NCBI GenBank assembly: GCA_017540605.1
Contig: JAFYAS010000064.1
Location: forward strand, 1 to 64,000
DNA: 64,000 bases
Reading direction: 5' to 3'
Source: Lachnospiraceae bacterium
GTDB lineage: Bacteria; Bacillota; Clostridia; Lachnospirales; Lachnospiraceae
In this document: positions 28,457 through 36,317 of the stretch, piece by piece
Layout: each line of letters starts with the position of its first letter
How positions within the stretch are numbered: the first letter of the stretch is position 1
Notes under the pieces: model-generated
Told to the model about the DNA's origin: nothing
What the model saw: the letters and a program-made list of their open reading frames with translations, nothing else
The model's database searches: none
Translations under genes and position numbers: made by a program

Positions 28457-30349
28457 TTACGCATCCACAGTCGCATAAACCGCATTTTCCTCGATAAAGG
28501 CGCGGCGTGGCGGAACCTCAGAACCCATAAGCATAGCAGTGATCTGATTGGCAGAAATATTGTCCTCTATCTCTACTCTCTTCATCTTCCTCGCCTTTGG
28601 ATCAAGGGTTGTCTCCCAAAGCTGTTCTGCATCCATCTCACCAAGTCCCTTGTAGCGCTGTATACCAATATTGCCCTTGTGCTTCTTCTTGAACTTTTCA
28701 AGCTCTCTGTCATTGTAGAGGTAGGTGTATTCACCCTTTATCTCCGCTCTGTAAAGAGGGGGCATGGCAATATAAACATGTCCCTGATAAATAAGCTCCG
28801 GCATGAATCGGTAAAAAAATGTAAGGAGCAGCGTTGCTATATGGGCTCCATCCACATCGGCATCAGTCATAATGACTATCTTGTCATATTTTAGTTTGTT
28901 GATATCAAAATCATCATGAATACCACAGCCAAAGGCGATGATCATAGACTGTATCTCAGCATTCTCAAGCACCTTATTTATTGACTGTTTCTCAACATTA
29001 AGAATCTTTCCTCGAATAGGCATGATAGCCTGCGTTCTTCTGTCGCGTGCCATCTTAGCAGAACCGCCTGCGGAATCACCCTCCACGATAAATATCTCAC
29101 ATTCCTTCGGATCGTTTGATTCCTGTCTTGCTAGCTTACCATTTCCTTCAAAGGCGAATTTCTTATCATTCAGATTGATCTTTGCCTTTTCTTCGCTCTT
29201 TCTTCTATTGGCAGCTTTTTGAGCACAGTCAATAACAGTCTTAAGCTGTTCAAGATTTCTGTCAAAATAAAGCTGTGCCTTCTCAACCACCATAGCCTCG
29301 GAAGCCTTAAGGGCATCCTGATTATCGAGCTTAGTCTTGGTCTGGCCCTCGAATCTGGGCTCAGGATGCTTTACCGCAACCACACAGGTCATACCGTTTC
29401 TTGTATCATTTCCCGTATAATTGGGATCCTTGTCCTTCAAGGTTCCAAGCTCTCTGGCATATTGATTTATAACCTTGGTATAGCCTGTCTTGAATCCCTG
29501 AATATGGGTACCGCCTTCTGCTGTGTGGATATTGTTACAAAATCCGAGAACATTGTCTCCGGGCTCATTTGTATATGCAAAGGCCGCCTCAAGCTCCATG
29601 CCATCTCTGGTATCCTTGATATAGACAACATCTGTCAACGGCTCATATTCCTTTATAAGATCCTTCACAAAACCTGAAAGTCCTTCAGGCTCATGATAAA
29701 CTATCTCCTCCTTGCCATCACGGTCATTTTTGAAATAAATGGTAAGATTGGGATTCAGATATGCTGTCTCATGTAGTCTTTGTCTTATACTTGAAGTCTT
29801 GAATCTTACAGTATCAAAAATAGTGGGATCCGGCTTGAAGGTGATCCTTGTCCCCTTCTTTCTGGTATTTCCCTTCACAGGCAGCAGTCCATCTACCAAA
29901 GGTTCAACAGGAATACCCTGTTCATATCTGTCATAGTGGATCTTGCCATCACGAAAAACCTCTACCTCGAGGTACTCAGATAAAGCATTGACAGCAGATG
30001 AACCAACACCATGCAGACCTCCGGAAACCTTATATGCACCGCTGTCAAACTTACCTCCGGCATGAAGAGTCGTAAGTATCACCCTCACAGCTGGAAGTCC
30101 CTTTTGATGCATATCGACCGGAATACCACGTCCGTTATCCTCGATAGTTGCTGTACCATCCTTGTTGATGGTAACCCAGATCTTGTCACAAAAACCCGCA
30201 AGATGCTCGTCCACGGAATTGTCTAAGATCTCATAAACCAAATGATTGAGACCCTTCACCGAAGTTGACCCGATATACATTCCCGGACGCTTTCTGACCG
30301 GATCAAGTCCCTCTAATGTTTCTATGTCCTTAGCGGTATATGAAGCCAT
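28457..30349 (-). CDS. parE: DNA topoisomerase IV subunit B (ParE-like)
   Basis: 630 residues from ATG 30349, which has a strong GGAGGAGAAG site; the frame stays open 45 codons farther up but without a site. GHKL ATPase motifs ILDNSVDEH and DNGRGIPVDMHQK, the ATP-lid GGLHGVGSSAVNALS, the TOPRIM EGDSAGG..MPIRGKILNVEK, DADVDGAHI and RYKGLGEMDAEQLW are all intact. The lack of a long insertion and the pairing with a ParC-like subunit suggest topo IV; a gyrB identity cannot be fully excluded from sequence alone. Confidence 0.88.
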   Translation of the reverse strand: MASYTAKDIETLEGLDPVRKRPGMYIGSTSVKGLNHLVYEILDNSVDEHLAGFCDKIWVTINKDGTATIEDNGRGIPVDMHQKGLPAVRVILTTLHAGGKFDSGAYKVSGGLHGVGSSAVNALSEYLEVEVFRDGKIHYDRYEQGIPVEPLVDGLLPVKGNTRKKGTRITFKPDPTIFDTVRFKTSSIRQRLHETAYLNPNLTIYFKNDRDGKEEIVYHEPEGLSGFVKDLIKEYEPLTDVVYIKDTRDGMELEAAFAYTNEPGDNVLGFCNNIHTAEGGTHIQGFKTGYTKVINQYARELGTLKDKDPNYTGNDTRNGMTCVVAVKHPEPRFEGQTKTKLDNQDALKASEAMVVEKAQLYFDRNLEQLKTVIDCAQKAANRRKSEEKAKINLNDKKFAFEGNGKLARQESNDPKECEIFIVEGDSAGGSAKMARDRRTQAIMPIRGKILNVEKQSINKVLENAEIQSMIIAFGCGIHDDFDINKLKYDKIVIMTDADVDGAHIATLLLTFFYRFMPELIYQGHVYIAMPPLYRAEIKGEYTYLYNDRELEKFKKKHKGNIGIQRYKGLGEMDAEQLWETTLDPKARKMKRVEIEDNISANQITAMLMGSEVPPRRAFIEENAVYATVDA

Positions 30350-30391
30350 AAAAACTTCTCCTCCTAACAATAATCTCCATCCTAAACTCTT

Positions 30392-30424
30392 TATGTTGTG
30401 GTGACCGACATTACCATCACAACA
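30392..30424 (-). promoter_or_regulatory. 5' UTR hairpin of parE
   Basis: ATGTTGTG and CACAACAT form a perfect 8-bp outer stem in the parE leader, starting a few bases after the predicted transcription start. Inner bases (GGT/ACC) extend it. A role in message stability or regulation is an inference. Confidence 0.5.
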
Positions 30425-30430
30425 TTTTGT

Positions 30431-30459
30431 ATTATAAGGGAAAGGCTCCAAAAAATCAA
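30431..30459 (-). promoter_or_regulatory. parE-parC promoter
   Basis: Minus-strand -35 TTGATT (30454-30459), 17-base spacer, -10 TATAAT (30431-30436). The -35 box directly abuts the T-tract of the terminator of the AIM24 gene upstream. Confidence 0.75.
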
Positions 30460-30492
30460 GAAAAAAGACGCCTTGAGAAACCAAAGCGTCTT
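30459..30492 (-). terminator. Terminator of the AIM24 gene
   Basis: AAGACGC and GCGTCTT pair with a 14-base loop, followed by TTTTC on the minus strand. Begins 25 bases after the stop codon at 30517 and ends within the parE promoter. Confidence 0.82.
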
Positions 30493-30516
30493 ATATATTC
30501 TTTAGCTGTATCTATC

Positions 30517-31188
30517 CTATGATGAAGTAGGGATCATAGAAGCAATAGTCGCAGCAGTCTGCGAGAAAGGCTGAGTCTGAACTACAACCTTACCGGGACC
30601 GGTAACAACTGTATTGAAGAGTCCCTCACCGCCGAATGCCATATTCTTAAGTCCCTTCACCATCTGAACATCAAATGTACAGGTCTCATCCATAAGAACC
30701 ATATATCCGGTGTCGATTACCAGCTTCTCACCTGCAGCAAGCTCATACTCGATAGCAGATCCGTCAATCTCAACAAGAACTGTTCCTGTACCGCTAAACT
30801 TCTGAAGGATGATTCCCTCACCACCGAACAAAGCTCCTGAAACCTTCTTCTGGAATGCAACTGACATCTCAACTCCGGGATCTGATGCAAGGAATGAACC
30901 CTTCTGACCGATAATAGAACCCCCATTCAATTCTACAGCTTTGATCTCACCGGGAACATTGGTAGCAAATGCGATCTTACCGGCGCTCTCTGCTATATAA
31001 TGATTCCTGAAAAGCTTCTCACCGGTAAATGCTCTGCCTATAAGCTTGCCGATACCACCGGCCTCGGTCTTCATCTTGATACCTTCAGTCATCCAAGCCA
31101 TAGCGCCTGACTCACAGAATACATCTTGACCCTGCTCAAGCTCTACGATGGCAGCAGGAAAATTGCCGCCTACGATTTCATACTTCAT
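30517..31188 (-). CDS. AIM24/TIGR00266-family protein
   Basis: A 223-residue beta-rich protein. Family signatures: MKYEIVGGNFPAAIVELEQGQDVFCESGAMAWM, GIGKLIGRAFTGEKLFRNHY, the Gly-rich GGEGIILQKFSGTGTVLVE and PGKVVVQTQ. Homologues in yeast act in mitochondria; the bacterial role is not established. No signal peptide. It is a single-gene transcription unit with promoter at 31257-31285 and its own terminator. Confidence 0.88.
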   Translation of the reverse strand: MKYEIVGGNFPAAIVELEQGQDVFCESGAMAWMTEGIKMKTEAGGIGKLIGRAFTGEKLFRNHYIAESAGKIAFATNVPGEIKAVELNGGSIIGQKGSFLASDPGVEMSVAFQKKVSGALFGGEGIILQKFSGTGTVLVEIDGSAIEYELAAGEKLVIDTGYMVLMDETCTFDVQMVKGLKNMAFGGEGLFNTVVTGPGKVVVQTQPFSQTAATIASMIPTSS

Positions 31189-31213
31189 AAAAACATACCT
31201 CCCTATAAATGAT

Positions 31214-31253
31214 TAAAAGGTGTCGGTCAGTGTTCAACCTGACCAACACCTTT
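31214..31253 (-). terminator. Strong hairpin upstream of the AIM24 gene
   Basis: AAAGGTGTTGGTCAG and CTGACCGACACCTTTT pair over about 14 bp with one G-T wobble and an 8-base loop. It lies about 55 bases after the stop of the secreted beta-sandwich gene, so it fits a terminator of that gene, although the T-run is only four. It also begins at the predicted +1 of the AIM24 promoter, so it could instead be a 5'-terminal stem-loop of that message. Confidence 0.7.
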
Positions 31254-31256
31254 ATC

Positions 31257-31285
31257 ATTTTATCATAATCAAAAAATCAAGGCAA
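31257..31285 (-). promoter_or_regulatory. Candidate AIM24 promoter
   Basis: Minus strand: -35 TTGCCT (31280-31285), 17-base spacer, -10 TAAAAT (31257-31262) with TATGA upstream. The predicted start near 31250 falls on the hairpin at 31214-31253. Confidence 0.5.
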
Positions 31286-31309
31286 CTGATTTTTGGGAAA
31301 ACCGCCTCA

Positions 31310-32395
31310 TTATTTTTTGGTCTTAACAGCTTTTACCTTGCTCCATGAAGACCAGATCTTCTCACCTGTTGGCGAAAGCTTGTAGGTTCTTACTCTGACA
31401 TATGCCGTCTTTCCCCTAAGAGCCTTCTTAACTGTAACAGTCTTCTTGACAGTATCTTTTTTTGTAGCAGTTGCGGTTGCACCCTTGAAGTTCTTCTTGA
31501 CCGCAATCTGTATCTGATATCCGTCGGCCTTGGCAAACTTCTTCCATGCTACGGCAAGCTTGCCGCCCTTCTTCACTTTTACAGTGGGAGCCTTGCCAAC
31601 AACAGCCTTTGCAGCAATATCAAATACTGTTTCCTTGAGTCTGAAATTATAGATTCCGACGCAGTCATCACGATTGGTGAGAATGCAAAGTTTGTATGTT
31701 CCGGGATTCAAAGCTAACGAAAGTCTTACCTCATTTTCGTTTTTATAGGTTATTTCAGATATCGTATCACCATTTTCATCAACAAGCTTATAGTTGAGAT
31801 GTTCATTTATTGATGAAGATTTTTCGGTCAGACAAAAATCAACTATACTCTTCTTGTCGAGCTTGAAAGAATACCAATCTTTAGTATCATTAGCACTAAA
31901 AAGTCCGGTTAATGTAGCATCATTCAATGTCTCGATGGAAGCCGGAGAAGCATCAGAATCATTATTAACTGATTCATTCTCTGCGAACGACTCATTCACT
32001 GAAGTAAAATAGAAAGTGAATTTACTTCCGTTATGATTCATGGTCTTCACTCTTACAGAATACTGACCCTGTCTTAGATAAAATGAATAGCTCCGCCCTG
32101 CGTCAAGATAGTTACCCCCGGCGACTCTTTTATTATTGGCATCGTTGATCTCAAGCTCCCATATATTAAACTCACCTGTGTTTGTAAATTTCAGATCACC
32201 TGATGAAGGAGCTGTAAGAGTGTAATAATAATCCTTGTAAGCCTCAGGCATGGTTACTTCCTGCCCAAATACGACCGGATCTCCCTGTCCTATGGGAAGG
32301 GTATCCGCTTTTACATCATTTGAAGCAAAGATCATACATCCCAATACCAAAAACATCAGACCGGATAACATTCTCAAACCAAGTTTCTTTATCAT
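31310..32395 (-). CDS. Secreted beta-sandwich protein with C-terminal Fn3-like module
   Basis: 361 residues. Cleavable signal peptide (MIKKLGLRMLSGLMFLVLGCMIFASNDVKA, likely cleaved after VKA near residue 30). Two copies of a pre-peptidase-C-terminal-like beta sandwich follow (KDYYYTLTAPSSGDLKFTNTG..SYSFYLRQGQYSVRV; KDWYSFKLDKKSIVDFCL..LALNPGTYKLCIL). The last 90 residues form a lysine-rich fibronectin-III-like module (AVAWKKFAKADGYQIQIAVKKNF.. YVRVRTYKLSPTGEKIWSSWS). No catalytic domain is visible; it may bind carbohydrate or cell wall. Promoter at 32475-32503. Confidence 0.78.
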   Translation of the reverse strand: MIKKLGLRMLSGLMFLVLGCMIFASNDVKADTLPIGQGDPVVFGQEVTMPEAYKDYYYTLTAPSSGDLKFTNTGEFNIWELEINDANNKRVAGGNYLDAGRSYSFYLRQGQYSVRVKTMNHNGSKFTFYFTSVNESFAENESVNNDSDASPASIETLNDATLTGLFSANDTKDWYSFKLDKKSIVDFCLTEKSSSINEHLNYKLVDENGDTISEITYKNENEVRLSLALNPGTYKLCILTNRDDCVGIYNFRLKETVFDIAAKAVVGKAPTVKVKKGGKLAVAWKKFAKADGYQIQIAVKKNFKGATATATKKDTVKKTVTVKKALRGKTAYVRVRTYKLSPTGEKIWSSWSKVKAVKTKK

Positions 32396-32474
32396 TTCAT
32401 ACCTCCAGAATTCTTATGAACCGCCCCATTCGGTCAGCGGCATCCTAAAATAAAAAAATCACAACACCGTAATG

Positions 32475-32503
32475 ATTCTATCACAGCGTGCGATTTTTTT
32501 CAA
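32475..32503 (-). promoter_or_regulatory. Promoter of the secreted beta-sandwich gene
   Basis: Minus strand: -35 TTGAAA (32498-32503), 17-base spacer, -10 TAGAAT (32475-32480) with TGTGA just upstream. Confidence 0.6.
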
Positions 32504-32529
32504 TGCTTTGAAAATAAAGTGTCAGGCGA

Positions 32530-33351
32530 TCACAAAGTCTTTTTATATGCTGCCCTCTTTCTGTAATCCGTATATTTGGCATTATAATTCTCTTCGAATA
32601 CATTAGCCTCTGCAAACAGAGGATCGTAGAGTCTGCCATCCACATCACACCAGGCGTGACCTGAATCGCAACAAATAGATACATTGGGAAGACCGCATTC
32701 TACAGCCAGAAAAGCAAATGCGCAGGCGTCAGACAAGCAATCACCTTGCTGCTTGTCAAACTCATCATTTGCAAAAAGCACATCCCAATCATCAGGATTA
32801 CTCTTATATGTGGGCTTAAACTTTCTATAGATTTTATATCTGCAGGAAATAACCCACTTAAAGCACTTAAGTCGTCTATCAGCCTGAGTATCACCGGGCT
32901 CGGAAACCTGCTCCATGATCTTTCTAGCCTTCATAAATGTCTTCATTCTGGTAACACTTAAATCATCCTGCTTGCAAACACCAAATTGATTGATCTGAAC
33001 ATCATTAACAACGGTATCTCTCGCAAGCGCCCCACTGTCACGATCAAAGAAATAATAATTACCCTTTATCTTTTTAAAGCCCTTGTCAATCTTCCCATCA
33101 ATTCCTGCATGATAAATCTTTCCCTTATATGCAAAGAATCTGTATTTTACAGTAGTTTTTTTAGGAGTCTTGAAATACTTATATCCATGCCTGTTCATGA
33201 AGCTACCATCGATTTCTTTAAGTGTCATGGTTTTATATGCTTCATAAACTCTAAGCTTGTTCTTACCCTTAGCAAATGCATCCGATCCCTTTGCTACAAA
33301 GATCAAACTAAATATCACCAATACTACAATAATCTTAATTGTCCTTTTCAT
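32530..33351 (-). CDS. Secreted transglutaminase-like protein with wall-binding-type repeats (copy 1)
   Basis: 273 residues. Signal peptide (KIIVVLVIFSLIFVAKGSDAFA, cleaved near residue 27). Residues 55-115 hold aromatic repeats of the choline-binding/glucan-binding type (GKIYHAGIDGKIDKGFKKIKGNYYFFDRDSGAL). The C-terminal domain is transglutaminase-like: Cys in QGDCLSDACAFAFLAVECG, His in SGHAWCDVDG, Asp in RLYDPLF form the expected triad. It may hydrolyse or crosslink peptides at the cell surface. It is paralogous to the next gene upstream, sharing the C-terminal KKTL end. Confidence 0.82.
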   Translation of the reverse strand: MKRTIKIIVVLVIFSLIFVAKGSDAFAKGKNKLRVYEAYKTMTLKEIDGSFMNRHGYKYFKTPKKTTVKYRFFAYKGKIYHAGIDGKIDKGFKKIKGNYYFFDRDSGALARDTVVNDVQINQFGVCKQDDLSVTRMKTFMKARKIMEQVSEPGDTQADRRLKCFKWVISCRYKIYRKFKPTYKSNPDDWDVLFANDEFDKQQGDCLSDACAFAFLAVECGLPNVSICCDSGHAWCDVDGRLYDPLFAEANVFEENYNAKYTDYRKRAAYKKTL

Positions 33352-33436
33352 CTCTACCTCTGATGAATATTTTTTTATCTTTATATATCATGAACAACAG
33401 TTGCTCTAAGCTACAGATAATGACATACTTATGCCA

Positions 33437-34372
33437 TTATAATGTCTTTTTGTAGCTTGCGTGTGATCTGTAATCATAATACTTTGCATTGTAATTCTTC
33501 TCAAAGCTCTTGCACTCGGCGAACAGTGGATCATAAAGTCTTCCACCAATATCACACCACGAATGCTTTGAATCACAGCAAATACTTACATTACTCCATC
33601 CACACTCAACAGCAAGATATGCGAAAGCAGCTGCATCTGAAACACAATCGCCCTGACCCTTATCAAACTCATCACAGGCAAAAAGCACATCCCAATTGTT
33701 GTTGCTCTTATAGGTATCCATAAAGTTCCTGTATATCTTATAGCGGCACTTGATAACCCAATTAAAGCATTTCTTTGTCTTATCAGCCTTGCTGTCTGAT
33801 GGAGATGTAATATTCTCCATAAGCTTTCTAGCCTTAATAAATGCCTTGATCCTTTCAACGCTTTCCGTAGAACTGCTTGCTACTCCATTCTTATCCACAT
33901 ATACACTGTTGACAAATGTACATCTGGACAGCTTTCCATTGTTTCGATCAAAGAAAAAATACTTGCCCTTTATCTCCTGCCAGCCTTTTGAAAGCTTACC
34001 TGTGGAATCAGCATAATAGATATTTCCTTTGTAATTAAAAAATGTGTTCTTAACCTTCGCCTTATCCTTAGTCTCAAAATAAAGAATACCTCTCTCTATA
34101 CTGAAACCACCATCTAAAGAAACCAAATTTTCAGTCTTTCCACCAATTGTAAGCTGAACGATATCCTTTGATACTGAGGTGTCACTATTCTTTTTGGTAT
34201 TCTTTTTTGTTCTTTTCTTTGTCGTCTTTTTAGTAGTCTTCTTTGCAGCCGAAATAACAACTGTATCTATATTCTGATTCTTTGAGGCTGCTGCTTTAAC
34301 ATCCGATCCTGCTAATGTAAATGAACCAACTAAAGCCAATGTCAATAATAAATTCTTTTTTCCTAATCTCAT
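33437..34372 (-). CDS. Secreted transglutaminase-like protein with wall-binding-type repeats (copy 2)
   Basis: 311 residues from ATG 34372, chosen because GGAAGGG lies 8 bases upstream (the ATG two codons earlier is too close). Signal peptide ending near VKA (residue 28), then a low-complexity Lys/Thr linker (KKTTKKTTKKRTKKNTKK) absent from copy 1, an aromatic repeat GNIYYADSTGKLSKGWQEIKGKYFFFDR, and the transglutaminase-like triad QGDCVSDAAAFAYLAVECG / KHSWCDIGG / RLYDPLF. About 45-50% identical by eye to copy 1 over the catalytic part. The basic linker may contact anionic wall polymers (inference). Confidence 0.83.
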   Translation of the reverse strand: MRLGKKNLLLTLALVGSFTLAGSDVKAAASKNQNIDTVVISAAKKTTKKTTKKRTKKNTKKNSDTSVSKDIVQLTIGGKTENLVSLDGGFSIERGILYFETKDKAKVKNTFFNYKGNIYYADSTGKLSKGWQEIKGKYFFFDRNNGKLSRCTFVNSVYVDKNGVASSSTESVERIKAFIKARKLMENITSPSDSKADKTKKCFNWVIKCRYKIYRNFMDTYKSNNNWDVLFACDEFDKGQGDCVSDAAAFAYLAVECGWSNVSICCDSKHSWCDIGGRLYDPLFAECKSFEKNYNAKYYDYRSHASYKKTL

Positions 34373-34417
34373 GTCCATACCCTTCCATATTATCCTATTT
34401 TTTTCGTTCAACTCCAC

Positions 34418-34445
34418 ATTATATCAACGAACAAAGCAAAGTCAA
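34418..34445 (-). promoter_or_regulatory. Promoter of the transglutaminase pair
   Basis: Minus strand: -35 TTGACT (34440-34445), 16-base spacer, -10 TATAAT (34418-34423). Leader of about 40 bases before ATG 34372. Confidence 0.72.
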
Positions 34446-34529
34446 TATCAGAATGAAACAAATATCTTACAAATTCATTATCATTTGTATTCTATTTCAC
34501 AATAGAAAACGAAATACCTATGAAACTAA

Positions 34530-34557
34530 GAAAGGGCTGACCACCAAGTCAGCCCTT
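34530..34557 (-). terminator. Terminator at the 3' end of the gene-free stretch
   Basis: Perfect 10-bp stem AAGGGCTGAC/GTCAGCCCTT with a 6-base loop, followed by TCTTAGTTT. A second, smaller hairpin GGGCT/AGCCC lies about 75 bases earlier in the transcript (34632-34648). Confidence 0.85.
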
Positions 34558-35071
34558 ATATATAGTATCTTCAATAATACTCTCAATATTCAATTAGGCA
34601 AATACTATAAGCAACTATATATCTATTATAAGGGCTTTCCCTCAGCCCGAACATACAATCCGAGAACTAAACTCTCATCATTACTTTAAACTATATAAAT
34701 ACTTATAGTCAATGGGTTACATAACACCGATCCTGCCACTATGCCTTCGTCCGCCCCCACCGACGAAAGGTAATCAGCCTCTCTTAAGCACTGCGCTAAA
34801 CCGGCCTATGAACTCTTTCTATGTTATGGTGTCTATACCTGCCTAAGAAATAACCGGCACCATCAAATCCATCCTCATCGCTCTCCACATCGTCTTGGCT
34901 TCGCTTCGACCTCTAAAGGAATCATATTCATCTCCAAAGATATGGTCGTTAAAACTCAAGCAGATACGATTATCTCATAACCAGAAGGTTCGCTCTCTAT
35001 TAAATTGTAATACAATTATATCGTCTCCCTTCCGTCCGCCAAGAATCATCATCCCGATCCCAAGCAACTAT
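34558..35071 (-). ncRNA. Candidate structured non-coding RNA
   Basis: About 510 bases without a gene, G-rich on the minus strand and ending in a terminator. Several stems are visible: 35003-35017 (AATTGT-AAT-ACAATT) enclosed by 34983-34988 with 35028-35033; 34826-34831 with 34858-34863 (ATGGTG/CACCAT); 34744-34751 with 34762-34770 (CCTTTCGTC/GACGAAGG); AGATA-ATCG-TATCT near 34966-34979. A frame of about 70 codons exists on the minus strand but is broken by TGA and has no ribosome site. I tested by eye for RNase P, tmRNA, SRP and 6S signatures and found none. The unit follows dtd directly, and a 10-base direct repeat AAGCAACTAT lies at 34609-34618 and 35062-35071. An unrecognised large ncRNA or a degraded insertion are both possible. 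Confidence 0.45.
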
Positions 35072-35075
35072 GCAC

Positions 35076-35525
35076 TCAACATATCTCCCGACTGTCAAGT
35101 ATGATGGTAAAAGGACCATCGTTCATCAGTTCCACATCCATATGTGCTCCGAAGCTCCCATGCTCAACCTTCTCAATATGTTTCTCGCACTCAGCAATCA
35201 CATATTCATAAAGCCTGTTTGCAAGTTCGGCATCTCCCGCCTTCACGAAAGAAGGCCTGTTGCCCTTCTTACAATCGGCGTACAACGTGAACTGCGACAC
35301 TATCAAGAGCTCTCCATCGACATCCTTCAGTGAAAGATTCGTCTTCCCATCAGCATCCGGAAATATCCGTAAATTGACTAGCTTCCCTATGAGCTTGTCC
35401 GCGATCATAATCGTATCGGATTCGCAAACACCAACCAGAACTAAAAAACCTTTACCTATCTTGCCGACACACTCTCCATCCACCGTAACCGATGCGTGTG
35501 CTACGCGCTGTATAACGAACTTCAT
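35076..35525 (-). CDS. dtd: D-aminoacyl-tRNA deacylase
   Basis: DTD removes D-amino acids mischarged on tRNA. The 149-residue protein starts MKFVIQRVAHASVTVDG and has the two signature motifs SQFTLYAD and NDGPFTI (the Gly-cisPro motif). Length fits the family (about 145-150). ATG 35525 is chosen for its AAAGGAGTTCAC site; the frame is open for 53 codons farther up but that stretch is AT-rich promoter DNA. Two promoter candidates lie just upstream. Confidence 0.96.
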   Translation of the reverse strand: MKFVIQRVAHASVTVDGECVGKIGKGFLVLVGVCESDTIMIADKLIGKLVNLRIFPDADGKTNLSLKDVDGELLIVSQFTLYADCKKGNRPSFVKAGDAELANRLYEYVIAECEKHIEKVEHGSFGAHMDVELMNDGPFTIILDSREIC

Positions 35526-35548
35526 GTGAACTCCTTTGCTATGTATAG

Positions 35549-35577
35549 ATATTACCACACAATGATTATAATTGCAA
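35549..35577 (-). promoter_or_regulatory. dtd promoter, proximal
   Basis: Minus strand: -35 TTGCAA (35572-35577), 17-base spacer, -10 TAATAT (35549-35554). Confidence 0.55.
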
Positions 35578-35627
35578 GTCTTTTTTCTATAAATTTTAAA
35601 TAAATATATTAAATATTTTCTATATTT

Positions 35628-35656
35628 ATCATATATTGTACATATTATACAGTCAA
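35628..35656 (-). promoter_or_regulatory. dtd promoter, distal
   Basis: Minus strand: -35 TTGACT (35651-35656), 17-base spacer, -10 TATGAT (35628-35633), in a very AT-rich 150-base gap between the NUDIX gene and dtd. Confidence 0.5.
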
Positions 35657-35680
35657 TTCTGAACATATAAAAAATATCAT

Positions 35681-36253
35681 TCAATTATCACTGTTTTTTT
35701 TGCTCCAAAGATAACAATATGCCTGTGATCTGGCAGCAAAATGCTGATCCTTGAGCAATTTTCTTATCTCAGCCTTTGTAAACCAGCCTGCCTCAATCTC
35801 TTCCAAGGTGGAAGTACTTGGTGAAAATGTACCTCCGGCTACACCTACCACGCACATATTCTTTTCATTAGAAAAGCCCACAGCACTGTAGCTCTCGTAG
35901 ATCACATCCTCTACCTTCAATATATCAAGTCCTGTTTCTTCCTTAAGCTCTCTTTTTGCTGCGATAAGTGCATCCTCTCCGGGATCGATAAGTCCGGCAG
36001 GGAAGTTGTAAACAAATCCCCCTACAGCCATCCGGTATTCGCGATTCAAAAGGACTTTTTCACCATCCTCGCTGTGCATGATGATCACCACAGCATCTAC
36101 CTTATGTTCAGATACATCAAAAAAGCCCTTCATATCAGGATCTCTGCTTATGATCTCGTAGTCCTTCTTTATTCCATCTACAGTTTCATAGCTTAAGTCA
36201 TATCTTGTAATAAATTTCCCCTGATGAAGCTTTTTTAAGCCTAAAAATTTCAT
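35681..36253 (-). CDS. NUDIX hydrolase, ADP-ribose pyrophosphatase type
   Basis: 190 residues from ATG 36253 (GGAGGATTAAG upstream). The NUDIX box is complete: GLIDPGEDALIAAKREL then KEETGL. Upstream VVIIMHSEDGEKVLLNREYRMAVGGFVYNFPAG is typical of ADP-sugar pyrophosphatases (NudF/YqkG-like), which cleave ADP-ribose to AMP and ribose-5-phosphate. Substrate is inferred from overall similarity only. Confidence 0.87.
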   Translation of the reverse strand: MKFLGLKKLHQGKFITRYDLSYETVDGIKKDYEIISRDPDMKGFFDVSEHKVDAVVIIMHSEDGEKVLLNREYRMAVGGFVYNFPAGLIDPGEDALIAAKRELKEETGLDILKVEDVIYESYSAVGFSNEKNMCVVGVAGGTFSPSTSTLEEIEAGWFTKAEIRKLLKDQHFAARSQAYCYLWSKKNSDN

Positions 36254-36278
36254 CTTAATCCTCCAATCGAGCAAAACA

Positions 36279-36309
36279 CCTCCGAAAGCACTATGCGAAC
36301 CTTCGGAGG
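36279..36309 (-). terminator. Terminator of the CAP-domain gene
   Basis: CCTCCGAA and TTTCGGAGG pair over 8-9 bp with a 14-base loop, 8 bases after the stop of the CAP gene, followed by GTGTTTTGC. Short T-run, so read-through into the NUDIX gene (start 36253) is plausible. Confidence 0.7.
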
Positions 36310-36317
36310 CTACTAAT

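Noticed and set aside
34558-35071. Selenoprotein or recoded gene reading through TGA
   Set aside because: A minus-strand frame of about 70 codons contains one TGA, but there is no ribosome site, no SECIS-like element directly after it and no family resemblance; a structured RNA explains the region better.
34558-35071. RNase P RNA, tmRNA or SRP RNA
   Set aside because: The diagnostic conserved blocks (GAGGAAAGTC, tRNA-like ends, or the GGAAG domain IV loop) were not found.
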